64,000 bases of DNA from NCBI GenBank assembly GCA_035536455.1, contig DATLOC010000006.1, positions 62,001 through 126,000 of the forward strand, given 5' to 3'. The position numbers and the translations under genes are program-made. Below, piece after piece: positions 1-7,712 of the stretch (its first letter is position 1; each line of letters opens with the position of its first letter). Below the pieces are notes generated by a model. That model saw only the letters and a program-made list of their open reading frames with translations, did not search any database and was not told the DNA's origin. Source of the DNA: DASUNQ01 sp035536455. GTDB lineage: Bacteria > Acidobacteriota > Thermoanaerobaculia > Multivoradales > UBA5704.

Positions 1-1
1 C

Positions 2-1030
2 AACCCGCACGAGCGGGTGCCGGAGCTGGTGGACGAGCTGACGACGTCGCGGGTGCTGACTGCGGAGTTCCTCGAAGGCGTGACGGTCCTCAACTACTTG
101 CGGGCGCTGGAGACCGGCGCGGAGCTGCTGCCGCGGCGGCTCGCGGCGGCCGGCTTCGTGCCCGACCTCTTCGCCCGGCACCTCATCGACAACTTCCTCG
201 GCGACGCGTTCCGCCACGGCATCTTCCACGCCGACCTGCACCCGGCGAACCTGCTGATCCTCCAGGACAACGTCGTCGGCTACATCGACTTCGGCATCAC
301 CGGCGTGCTCAGCCACCACTCGCGCCGCCACCTGATCGGGCTGACCCTGGCCTACACCCGCGCCGACCTCGACGGCATGACCGAGGCCTTCCTCCAGGTC
401 TCCACCCTCGATCCGGGCGCCGACGTCGCCGCCTTCCGCGCCGGCCTCGAACGCTTCGCAGAGGCCTGGTACGAGCGGCGCGGCAAGCAGCGCAAGCTGC
501 GCAAGAACTTCACCCTGGTGATGCTCGACATGCTGCGGCTGTCGCGCTCGACCGGCATCTGGCCCGAGCGCGACGTCGTCAAGTACATCCGCTCGGCCAT
601 CGCCATCGACGGCCTGATCACTCGCTTCGCCCCCGGCTTCGAGGTCGGCGCCTACCTCGCGGCGGTGTGCGAGCGCCAGCTCCGGCAGCGCGCCTGGGAG
701 GGTCTGTTCTCCTACGACCGGGCGGTTGGCTGGATGGCGGCGGCCGGCAGCCTGTCGCGCGACGGCGCGCCGCGCGCGGCCGCCTGGCTGGGGCGCGCCA
801 CGCGGCCCGAGCCGCCGCCGCCGGCGTCGCCGCCACCGCGCCGCCGGCGCAGCGGCAGCGGCGCAGAGACGCGAGCAGTGAACCTGGCGGCCGTCGGCTT
901 CGGCGCCGCGCTGCTTGCCGCGGCGGGGGGCGTGCAGCCCGAGCTGGGAGTCAATCTATTCACTGCAGAAGTGCTGCTCGTCGCCGCGTCGCTGGCGATG
1001 TGCCTGCACGCCCTGCGCAGGAGTGTCTGA
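2..1030 (+). CDS. ABC1/AarF-UbiB family atypical kinase, 5' end outside window
   Basis: The reading frame is open from the window edge, so the N-terminus is missing; the first GTG at 17 is probably internal. The family comprises protein-kinase-like ATPases linked to ubiquinone and other lipid metabolism. The sequence shows 'RVLTAEFLEGVTV', typical of the ABC1 N-lobe/C-lobe junction, then the catalytic loop HADLHPANLL (about 226-255; canonical HADPHPGN) and the metal-binding segment YIDFGITG (about 280-303). The substitutions P to L and G to A in the loop are mild. The last ~50 residues hold two hydrophobic stretches, as in UbiB membrane anchors, after a Pro/Arg-rich linker. It heads a long same-strand gene run and is followed after 31 bases by the SWAMSL-motif gene. 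A second ABC1 homologue at 2813 lacks the catalytic motifs. Family assignment is firm; substrate is unknown. Confidence 0.88.
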   Translation, partial: NPHERVPELVDELTTSRVLTAEFLEGVTVLNYLRALETGAELLPRRLAAAGFVPDLFARHLIDNFLGDAFRHGIFHADLHPANLLILQDNVVGYIDFGITGVLSHHSRRHLIGLTLAYTRADLDGMTEAFLQVSTLDPGADVAAFRAGLERFAEAWYERRGKQRKLRKNFTLVMLDMLRLSRSTGIWPERDVVKYIRSAIAIDGLITRFAPGFEVGAYLAAVCERQLRQRAWEGLFSYDRAVGWMAAAGSLSRDGAPRAAAWLGRATRPEPPPPASPPPRRRRSGSGAETRAVNLAAVGFGAALLAAAGGVQPELGVNLFTAEVLLVAASLAMCLHALRRSV

Positions 1031-1061
1031 CCCGCCTCCGGCGGGCAGGAAGGAGGCTTCC

Positions 1062-1556
1062 GTGCGAGACCTGACCAAATCGATGTGGAGCTTTTCATGG
1101 GCGATGTCGCTCTTCGGCGTCGAGCAGATGGCGAACCTGCTGGCGCCGCGCGACATGAGCCGGCCGTGGGGGAGGGCGGCCGAAGGTTTCGAGGCCGTCA
1201 CCCGGGCCACCGGCGGGCAGCTCAGCGATACGCTGCGCGGCACCTTCGAGACCGGCGACCGGATGGGGCGCAGTATGGTGGACGCGATGTTCGGCTTCGG
1301 TGGCTTCGACTGGCTCAACCCCACCCAGTGGCTGCAGATGAGCACCGACGTGATGCAGCGCTCGGCGCAGTCGATGGGGCAGATGGTGCCCGGCGGCCAG
1401 GCGATGGGCCAGGCGATGGGCAGCGCCATGCAGAGCGCGACCGCCGCTGCTCAGAGCGCGACCGCCGCCGCCGCGCAGAGCGCGATGACGCCGATCGCCG
1501 GCAGCCCGGCCGGCACCAGCACCGGCTGGGCGCCGCCCCCGGGGCGCAGCTTGTGA
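1062..1556 (+). CDS. Small protein with N-terminal RDL..SWAMSL.GV module and Ala/Met/Gln-rich tail
   Basis: Not assigned to a named family. The GTG start at 1062 is chosen because a perfect AGGAGG (1051-1056) lies just upstream and because the protein then begins MRDLTKSMWSFSWAMSLFGV, matching the start of the 1173-residue protein at 7713 (MRDLIKATARLSWAMSLLGV). Similarity resumes further on: 'FETGDRMGRSMVDAMFG' here and 'YQTGDRLQSGLVDLVFG' there, so a domain of roughly 80-90 residues is shared. The C-terminal third is low complexity, with repeated 'AMGQAMGSAMQSATAAAQSA', ending in a Pro/Gly tail. There is no signal peptide; the amphipathic N-terminus could be a membrane- or lipid-surface-binding helix (inference). 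It sits between an ABC1 kinase and a DUF1702-like gene. Confidence 0.75.
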   Translation: MRDLTKSMWSFSWAMSLFGVEQMANLLAPRDMSRPWGRAAEGFEAVTRATGGQLSDTLRGTFETGDRMGRSMVDAMFGFGGFDWLNPTQWLQMSTDVMQRSAQSMGQMVPGGQAMGQAMGSAMQSATAAAQSATAAAAQSAMTPIAGSPAGTSTGWAPPPGRSL

Positions 1557-1574
1557 GCTCGTGAGGAGGCCGGA

Positions 1575-2816
1575 TTGACTCAGCTCGGCGGCGCCGGATC
1601 GACGGTGCAGGCGGTCTACGAGTTCGGCGAGAGCCTCGTCGAGACCGTGGGCGAGATGGCGCTCGGCCTAGTCGATCCGCGGGTGCTCCTGCCGCGCACG
1701 CTTTACACCCTGACGGGCGACCCGCTGCAGCGCTCCGTCGAGGCGGTGCGCCTGACGCTCTCCGGCGACGCCGGGGCGGCGTTCCAGGAGCTCCTCAACA
1801 AGAGCGAGATCTTCGTCCTGGTGGCGGCGGTGAGCGGCCTGATCGGCGCCCCCAGCGCGGGCGCCGCCACGCCCGGAGGGCCGGTGGAGCCCTACCCGCT
1901 CGACGAGTTGGTCGCGCGTTGCTACGCGCTCGGGGACTTCCAAGCGCTCTGGGCCATCGAAGGGCTGGGGCACGAGTACGGCGACTTCGTGTGGGCGCAA
2001 GGGGAGGTTCCGCATGGGCTGCTCACCAGCCCGCACACCGCGACGCTGCCGGCCGGGAGCCTGCTGATGCTGCACGCCGGTATCGGCCTGTCGATGGCAC
2101 AGCACCTGCTGCGGGGTCCTTCATGGGAGTCGCCCGCCGAGCTCCGCCGCCTGCTCGCCGAGATCGTGGGGCTCGACCGCGCCAACTCGCAGCCGGGGTA
2201 CCTCGGGGCCGCCCTGGAGTCGCTGGGGCTGGTGACCCGCACCTTCCACCCAACGCTGGTGCCGGCGGTGGACCGCGAGCTGCGGGTGGTCGCGCCCGAA
2301 GCGGTGGGCTTCTTCTGGCACGGCGTGGGGCGGGCGATCTATTTCTGGATCGTCAACTTCCTTCCCTGCTCGGCCTGGCAGGGCTACGAGATGGCGGCGC
2401 GCGAGGCCACCGACGAGCTGGCGCGCCTCAACGCCGAGGCCGGCATGGCCTGGGCGCAGGTGCTGGTCAACCAGCGGCAGCCGCAAAGCCTCTACGAGCT
2501 GATCGTGAAGCCGCACGGCGAGGATCTGCGGGCGCGCGGCGGCTTCGTCAACGGCCTCGCCTCCTCGATCATGATGCGCTTCGACACGACGCCCGCGGCG
2601 CCGTTCATCGAGGCCTTCTGCCGCTGGGAGCCGCCGGCGGGGGACTCCCAGGGCAGCGCCCTCTGGGACGAGCTGGTGCGCCTCCCCTGCCGGCAGGCTC
2701 TGGAGGTGTGGTACCCGGTGCTCAAGCGGCAGCACCGCCTGGGCGAGATCTTCGAGTTCCGCGACCTGGCGGCGCTCACCGGCACCGCCGGGCGCGGCCG
2801 TGGAGGGACGCGATGA
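1575..2816 (+). CDS. DUF1702-like protein, first paralogue
   Basis: 413 residues starting at TTG 1575, supported by GAGGAGG at 1563-1569. It is clearly homologous to the protein at 5247: shared blocks are WAIEGLG / WTVEGLG, LHAGIGLSMAQHLL / LHTGAALAFAERLL, FFWHGVGRAIYF / LLWHGAGRGLYF and AGMAWAQVLVNQRQP / AGLAWALTLVNVRHP. From memory, the order EG, HxGxGxxxA, GxGRxxxF and a Gly-Leu-Ala block also resembles DUF1702 proteins known from enediyne and other biosynthetic clusters; I rate that as a remote, unconfirmed relation. No signal peptide or clear transmembrane segment. It overlaps the next gene by the ATGA at 2813-2816, which implies translational coupling to the ABC1 pseudokinase. Confidence 0.75.
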   Translation: MTQLGGAGSTVQAVYEFGESLVETVGEMALGLVDPRVLLPRTLYTLTGDPLQRSVEAVRLTLSGDAGAAFQELLNKSEIFVLVAAVSGLIGAPSAGAATPGGPVEPYPLDELVARCYALGDFQALWAIEGLGHEYGDFVWAQGEVPHGLLTSPHTATLPAGSLLMLHAGIGLSMAQHLLRGPSWESPAELRRLLAEIVGLDRANSQPGYLGAALESLGLVTRTFHPTLVPAVDRELRVVAPEAVGFFWHGVGRAIYFWIVNFLPCSAWQGYEMAAREATDELARLNAEAGMAWAQVLVNQRQPQSLYELIVKPHGEDLRARGGFVNGLASSIMMRFDTTPAAPFIEAFCRWEPPAGDSQGSALWDELVRLPCRQALEVWYPVLKRQHRLGEIFEFRDLAALTGTAGRGRGGTR

Positions 2817-4399
2817 GCCCGCGCCTCGACCGGCGCCCGGCCGCCGACCCGCGGCGGCGGCAGGTGGAGGCGGCCCTCGCCCGCGCCGGGCTGCTGCGGC
2901 GGCCGCACGCGGTGGGCGACGTCGCCGGCGCCGGGGTCTTCGGCCGCGACCTGCGCGAGGCGCTCGCCGGCCTGGGGCCGGTGTTCCACGAGTTCGGCAT
3001 CTACCTCGCCTCGCGGGTGGACCTGCTGGCGGCCGGCGACTGCCTGGAGCTGGCGGCGCTGCCGCGGCGGCTCGAGCCGCTGCCGCAGGAGACGGTCTAC
3101 CTGCGGCTCGCCGCGGCGCTGGGGACGCCGCCCGAGGAGACGTTCGCCGAGATCGCGGCGGTGCCCTTCGCCTCCCGCCTGCCGGTCCAGGCGCACCGGG
3201 CGCGGCTGCGCGACGGGCGCCCGGTCGTGGTGCAGGTCGCGCGCGACGCCGCGGACGTGGAGCGCGCCCCCGACCTCGAGCTGCTGGAGCTGCTGGGCGA
3301 GCCGCTCGCCGCCCAGGGCGCCAGCCCGGCGGCGTTGGCCGAGGCGATCGCCGGCTTCCGCCGCGACCTCGCCCTGCGCGCCGATCTCGCGCACACCGCG
3401 CGCGGCCTGGAGCTCCTGGCGCTCGACGCCCGGGCCTTCGGCCTGCTGGCGGCGCCGGCGCTCCACCGCGGTCTCTCGGGGCCGCGCGTCCTGGTCACCG
3501 ACGATCCGGGCGGGCTGCCCCTGGCGGCGGTCCTGGCCACCGGCGATCCGGCGGCGGTCGAGGCGGCCCGCCGGCTGTGCGTCGTCTGGCTGCGGCAGGC
3601 GCTCCTCGGCCGGGTCTTCCCGCTGGAGCCGGACGGCGAGGGGACGGAGGTGCTGGCGGACGGACGGGTGAGCTTCGCCTGCGGCTCCTTCGCCGAGCCC
3701 GCCGCGGCGGTGCAGCGCGACCACGGGGACCTGCTCGTCGCCCTCGCGGCGCGCGACCAGGAGGGGGCGGCGACCTATCTGCTACGCGCGCTGCGGGCCG
3801 AGCCCGGGGCGGCGCCCGAGGAGCGCGTGCGCCTCGACCTGCGCCAGGTCGTCCCCTTCCGCGACGGCGCCTGGAGCCCGGCGGCGGACAGCCTGGCCGA
3901 GCACCTGTTCGCCGCGGTGCGCGCGGCGCGCGCCTGCGGCTGGGCGCCGCGGGAGCCGCTGCTGGAGCTCTGCCGCGGCCTCTTCGGCGCGGCGGCGGCG
4001 GCGCGCCGGCCGGCGCCGGAGGGTGACGTTCTGCGCGACGCTCTGCAGGAGATGCGGGTGCTCACCAGCCTCAACCAGGTGCGCGAGGCGCTCGATCCGC
4101 TGCGGGTCGGCAGCCAGCTCGAGAGCTACGCGACGCTGCTCGCCGACCTGCCGCAGCGCCTCGACGCGCTGCTGACGCGCGGCGCGGTGGAGGAGCCGCC
4201 GCGCCCCGCCGCGGCGCCGGTGGAGCGCGCCGCGCCGGGGAGCGGGCGCACCGCCGCCCTGCTGTTGGCGCTGGGCGCGGTGGCGCTGGTCGCCCGCCCG
4301 CTGGCCGGCGCCCTGGGCGGGCTGGGGGAAGAGGTGGTGGCGGCGCTCTTCCTGGGAGTGGGCGCGCTGCTGCTGTGGGCGGTGGGGCGCAACGGATGA
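2813..4399 (+). CDS. ABC1/AarF-like predicted pseudokinase
   Basis: 528 residues, ATG start overlapping the upstream stop. The early part matches the ABC1 N-terminal core: 'GPVFHEFGIYLASRVDLL' corresponds to the KxGQ block (GP.F.KLGQ.LS.R.DLLP), and 'HRARLRDGRPVVVQVARD' to the VAVKV block. Key residues are replaced: KxGQ reads E-F-G-I, the ATP-binding Lys is Gln (VVVQV), the HADPHPGN loop reads PLEPDGEG, and the DFG segment after 'DGRVSF' reads ACG. It is therefore predicted not to phosphorylate or hydrolyse ATP in the usual way. Two hydrophobic segments at the C-terminus (about 4255-4390) resemble the membrane anchor of the ABC1 family. With the intact homologue at position 2 in the same gene run, a regulatory or scaffolding partner role is plausible (inference). 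Confidence 0.75.
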   Translation: MSPRLDRRPAADPRRRQVEAALARAGLLRRPHAVGDVAGAGVFGRDLREALAGLGPVFHEFGIYLASRVDLLAAGDCLELAALPRRLEPLPQETVYLRLAAALGTPPEETFAEIAAVPFASRLPVQAHRARLRDGRPVVVQVARDAADVERAPDLELLELLGEPLAAQGASPAALAEAIAGFRRDLALRADLAHTARGLELLALDARAFGLLAAPALHRGLSGPRVLVTDDPGGLPLAAVLATGDPAAVEAARRLCVVWLRQALLGRVFPLEPDGEGTEVLADGRVSFACGSFAEPAAAVQRDHGDLLVALAARDQEGAATYLLRALRAEPGAAPEERVRLDLRQVVPFRDGAWSPAADSLAEHLFAAVRAARACGWAPREPLLELCRGLFGAAAAARRPAPEGDVLRDALQEMRVLTSLNQVREALDPLRVGSQLESYATLLADLPQRLDALLTRGAVEEPPRPAAAPVERAAPGSGRTAALLLALGAVALVARPLAGALGGLGEEVVAALFLGVGALLLWAVGRNG

Positions 4400-5166
4400 A
4401 CGGGACCGAGAACGGGGTGGCGGGATCGCGAGGAGCTGAGGAGGTGCTCCAGCCGATGATGGACACGATCTGGCAGATGGCGTGGTTTCCGGTGTCGATG
4501 TTCACCGGCTGGATGAACCTGGCGATGCGCGGGATGCAGCCGCTGGCGGGCGGGGTCCCATGCTGCGGCGGCGCGCCGTCGTCGCCGGGAGGACAAGCGC
4601 CAGAAGGACAAGCTCAAGGTTTCGGAAACGCTCCGGGAAGCGTCTTCCCGGAGGTTGGCTCGGATCGCTGGAACCCGGGGGCCCACGGTGGCGCCCCCAC
4701 GAAAGCCAAGGGGGAACGAAAGATGTCCGATTGCTGCTGCAACGACGAAGGCACAATGGTCAAGCTGGTGGAGTACACGATCGTCTCGATCAAGCGCTGC
4801 GACGAGAGGATCCTCAAGAAGGACGAGATCATCTACGCCGACGAGATGACCGAGGATGAGTTCAACACCTGGGTCATCGCGCTCTACTGCCAGGAGACGC
4901 CGGAGGAGCAGCGCCGGGACGCCCGGAGCTACGGCGACGACGAAGGATGGGGCCCGGTGAGGCACGAGGACAAGCGTTACCTGCGGGTGTTCTCGCGCGT
5001 GCTGCAGTCGTGGCCGCGCCAGCAGAAGGACTGCTGCGCCGACCGGCAGGTCGACGTCCTGCGCGGGATCGAGGACGCGATCCGCAACCTGAGCGGGAGC
5101 ATCAGCGGCGGCGGCGGCACGGGCGGCGGCGGCGGCCGCGGACGGCGCGAGGAGGTCCAAGCCTAG
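4396..5166 (+). CDS. Unrecognised Cys-rich protein, possibly two genes read as one
   Basis: Open frame of 256 residues whose ATG overlaps the upstream stop (ATGA). The N-terminal ~50 residues hold an amphipathic/hydrophobic stretch (QMAWFPVSMFTGWMNLAMRG). The C-terminal part begins with the Cys cluster MSDCCCND at ATG 4723, which has a purine-rich stretch AAGGGGGAACGAAAG just upstream and could be a separate 147-residue gene. It then has acidic helical sequence, a second Cys pair (DCCADR) and a poly-Gly tail. Between the halves (about 4590-4720) codon third positions fall out of the usual G/C pattern, a perfect hairpin occurs, and another frame encodes a charged helical peptide (EDKRQKDKLKVSETLREASS). 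So either a frameshift or an intergenic region is likely here. No function is assigned; it lies between the ABC1 pseudokinase and the second DUF1702-like gene. Confidence 0.55.
   Translation: MNGTENGVAGSRGAEEVLQPMMDTIWQMAWFPVSMFTGWMNLAMRGMQPLAGGVPCCGGAPSSPGGQAPEGQAQGFGNAPGSVFPEVGSDRWNPGAHGGAPTKAKGERKMSDCCCNDEGTMVKLVEYTIVSIKRCDERILKKDEIIYADEMTEDEFNTWVIALYCQETPEEQRRDARSYGDDEGWGPVRHEDKRYLRVFSRVLQSWPRQQKDCCADRQVDVLRGIEDAIRNLSGSISGGGGTGGGGGRGRREEVQA
4631..4653. other. Perfect 10-bp hairpin within or between coding segments
   Basis: CTCCGGGAAG (4631-4640), loop CGT, CTTCCCGGAG (4644-4653). No T-run follows. A second weaker stem, GGGGGC (4677-4682) with GCCCCC (4693-4698), follows before the ATG at 4723. 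The pair would suit an intercistronic processing or attenuation element if the 4396-5166 frame is really two genes. Confidence 0.5.
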
Positions 5167-5246
5167 CCGGACGCACGGCACCGTCTTTCGCACGAGAAGC
5201 CGCCTCCGCGCCGCGACGGCCGGGAGGATGAGCGATCTGGTGGAGA

Positions 5247-6386
5247 GTGTTGCGAGGCACGCTCGATGAGCTGGCCGGCTCGATGGTGGACCTGTCCGCC
5301 GCGATGATCGGCCTCGGCGCCCGCCCGTTGGAGCGGGCGCTGGGGACGGACGTCTCGCGGCAGGCCACCGGGGCCGCGTTGCGCCTGCTGCGCCAGTCGG
5401 CGGAGCTGGCGCGTGCCGCCCTGCCCGCCGAGCCGGGGCTCGACTGGCTGGAGCTCGCCAACAAGCTCGAGGCGTTCGAGCACTTCCAACAGGCCCCGGC
5501 CCTGATCGGCCTGGCGCCGGCAGCCGAGGTCTCCCTGGCGGAGCAGCTCCGGCGGGCCGATTCGTTCGGCGCCTACCGCTCGATCTGGACCGTCGAAGGG
5601 CTGGGTTACGCGCTCGCCGACCGCGCGTTGGCGGCGGGGCCGCCGCCGCGGCGGCTCCTCGCGGACGGCGCCGGCCTGCCCGCGGCCGCCGTCGTCCCCC
5701 TCCACACCGGCGCGGCCCTGGCATTCGCCGAGCGCCTTCTGGCCGCCGACTCCGCGCCGAGCGCCGCCGCCCTGGAGCGCTGGCTGCCGCTCTGGGAAAG
5801 CAACGCCCGCCCCGGCTACGGCGACGTCGCGGCCGACGCCCTCGGGCTGGTGGCGCGCAACCTCTACCCCTGGCGCCTGCCCGAGCTCGACGCGGCGCTG
5901 CGCACGCTCGACCCGGCGCTCGCCGATCTCCTTTGGCACGGCGCCGGCCGCGGGCTTTACTTCGCGCCGGTGCACGCGCTCCCCTGGAGCGGGGCGGCGG
6001 AGCGGGCCCTCGACCGGGCCTGGGACGAGCCCGCCGACGAGGCGGGCCGGCGCAACGCGACCGCCGGCCTGGCCTGGGCGCTGACCCTGGTCAACGTGCG
6101 CCACCCCGAGGTCCTCGCCGACCTGCTCCGGCGCCGCGGCCGCGAGATCCGCGCCCCCGAAGCGTTCGCCCACGGCGTCGCCTCGGCGGTGCTGGTCTGG
6201 CGCGACGCCGCCGGCCGCGACCCTCACCTCGACGCCTTCCTCGCCTATCGGCCGGACGGGGCGCGCCCCGCCCTGCCGGCGCTCTGGCACGAGCTGGTGC
6301 TCGCGCCTTGCGAGACCGCGTTGCGCGAGACCTATCCGCGGCTCCGGCAGAGCGGCTCGTTCGCCGCGCTGTTCCGCTGCGCCTGA
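5247..6386 (+). CDS. DUF1702-like protein, second paralogue
   Basis: 379 residues from GTG 5247; the adjacent TTG 5250 and the ATG at 5283 are alternatives because no well-spaced ribosome site is seen. Homologous over most of its length to the protein at 1575, with the same ordered blocks (WTVEGLG, LHTGAALAFAERLL, LLWHGAGRGLYF, AGLAWALTLVNVRHP and an 'ALWHELVLAPC' segment matching 'ALWDELVRLPC'). The N-terminal ~70 residues differ between the two. No signal peptide. Two copies with low mutual identity in one gene run suggest an old duplication, perhaps forming a heteromer. A short frame MSDLVESVARHAR begins at ATG 5228 just upstream in another phase and may be a remnant. Confidence 0.72.
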   Translation: MLRGTLDELAGSMVDLSAAMIGLGARPLERALGTDVSRQATGAALRLLRQSAELARAALPAEPGLDWLELANKLEAFEHFQQAPALIGLAPAAEVSLAEQLRRADSFGAYRSIWTVEGLGYALADRALAAGPPPRRLLADGAGLPAAAVVPLHTGAALAFAERLLAADSAPSAAALERWLPLWESNARPGYGDVAADALGLVARNLYPWRLPELDAALRTLDPALADLLWHGAGRGLYFAPVHALPWSGAAERALDRAWDEPADEAGRRNATAGLAWALTLVNVRHPEVLADLLRRRGREIRAPEAFAHGVASAVLVWRDAAGRDPHLDAFLAYRPDGARPALPALWHELVLAPCETALRETYPRLRQSGSFAALFRCA

Positions 6387-6397
6387 GAGAAGGGCGA

Positions 6398-7702
6398 ATG
6401 GCAAGCGACCCCACGGCCGTGCAGCCGATGCCTCCGGAGGTGCCCGTCCCGGAGCAGCCGAGCCCGGAGGAGGCGGCCGCCGTCATCGCCAGCGTGCCCA
6501 CCTACCTGGCGCGCGGCCGCGACCTCAAGCGCTGGTGGGACACCGCGGGCGTCGAGCGCCGCTTCACCGAGAGGTTCCCGCTCACCCGCACCTTCAACGA
6601 GCCGGACGCCGGCTACGGCTACTTCGCCGAGGCGCTGGTGGACGGCCGGCCACTGCCGATCATGGGCAACTTCCAGGCGATGTTCTACGACCAGCCCAAG
6701 TCGCCGCGCGCCAACCCCCGGCCGGCGGCGGTCTGGATGCGCGACCAGATGCGCGAGTTCATCCTCCACTACTTCATGCGGGTGAGCGACTTCCGGCTGC
6801 CGGCGGCTTTCGTCCCCGCGGGCCAGCAGACACCGCCGCTGTTCCTGCAGCCGTTCTCCTGGTGCCCGCGCGAGGAGGAGACGCTGCGCGGCTTCGGCTT
6901 CCAGCAGCTCTACTACAAGCTGGCCGGCAGCGGCGAGGTGGGCGCCTTCGCGCGGGAGCAGCAGTTCGCGGTCGTCGACCTGCGGGAGATCGGCCCCAAG
7001 TACGAATGGATCGTGCTGCGGGTGTCGATCTTCGACTTCACCTTCAAGTTCCAGCCCTTCGGCGCCGAGCAACCGTCGCTCGTCGTGCCGCTGCAGGAGG
7101 CGAGCTACCTCGTCGTCACCCGCGACTTCATCACCGACCGCACCGCGCCGGGGAGCGGCGCCGCGGGGCGCTACGGCTTCGGCTACGCGTTCATCAAGAA
7201 CCCGACGCCGACGCTCTTCGCCTTCGGCCCCGGCGAGTTCGACGCCGCGATCGAGCTGATCGACTTCGCGGTCGACGACAGCGGCGAGGTGAACGTCGAA
7301 ATGGTCTTCATCTCCAACCGGCCGACCGGCGTCGTCAATGTCTCGCTCGACCCGATTGACTGGGGCTTCCGCCTCGCGGACCTGGCGACCTTCGGTCTCA
7401 GCTCGCGGCTGATGGCGCCCTTCCAGGGCCTCCTGGCGCAGCTGCCGGGGCGCCCCGGCGACGTCGATCCCGTCTACGCCTACATCGCGCTCGCCAACCT
7501 GCTCACCGGCGGCGCGGCGGCGAGCCAGCTCTGCATCTCGCGCGACCAGCTCGACAAACAGTTCCTAGTCCAACATTTCATGCAACACTATACGGCGATC
7601 TCGGGCTCGCTCCCCACCTGGCGGGAGATCTGCGACTGGCTGGACGCGGCGGCCCTGCCCGAATGGGTGATCCGTGGCCGGAGGTTCCAGCCTTCCGGCT
7701 AG
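6398..7702 (+). CDS. Unrecognised 434-residue protein of the lipid-type locus
   Basis: ATG 6398, 11 bases after the previous stop, with a purine-rich GAGAAGGGCG ahead. I do not recognise a family. Visible features are a Pro/Glu-rich N-terminus, a mixed alpha/beta middle with aromatic-rich segments (FQAMFYDQPKSPRANPRP; FDFTFKFQPFG; YGFGYAFIKNP), and a helical C-terminus (QFLVQHFMQHYTAISGSLPT). The strand-rich central part, about residues 60-330, could be a beta-barrel or beta-sandwich ligand-binding domain (inference). No signal peptide and no obvious catalytic motif. It is followed after 10 bases by the SWAMSL/SGNH-like gene. Confidence 0.7.
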   Translation: MASDPTAVQPMPPEVPVPEQPSPEEAAAVIASVPTYLARGRDLKRWWDTAGVERRFTERFPLTRTFNEPDAGYGYFAEALVDGRPLPIMGNFQAMFYDQPKSPRANPRPAAVWMRDQMREFILHYFMRVSDFRLPAAFVPAGQQTPPLFLQPFSWCPREEETLRGFGFQQLYYKLAGSGEVGAFAREQQFAVVDLREIGPKYEWIVLRVSIFDFTFKFQPFGAEQPSLVVPLQEASYLVVTRDFITDRTAPGSGAAGRYGFGYAFIKNPTPTLFAFGPGEFDAAIELIDFAVDDSGEVNVEMVFISNRPTGVVNVSLDPIDWGFRLADLATFGLSSRLMAPFQGLLAQLPGRPGDVDPVYAYIALANLLTGGAAASQLCISRDQLDKQFLVQHFMQHYTAISGSLPTWREICDWLDAAALPEWVIRGRRFQPSG

Positions 7703-7712
7703 GGAGCGTGCC

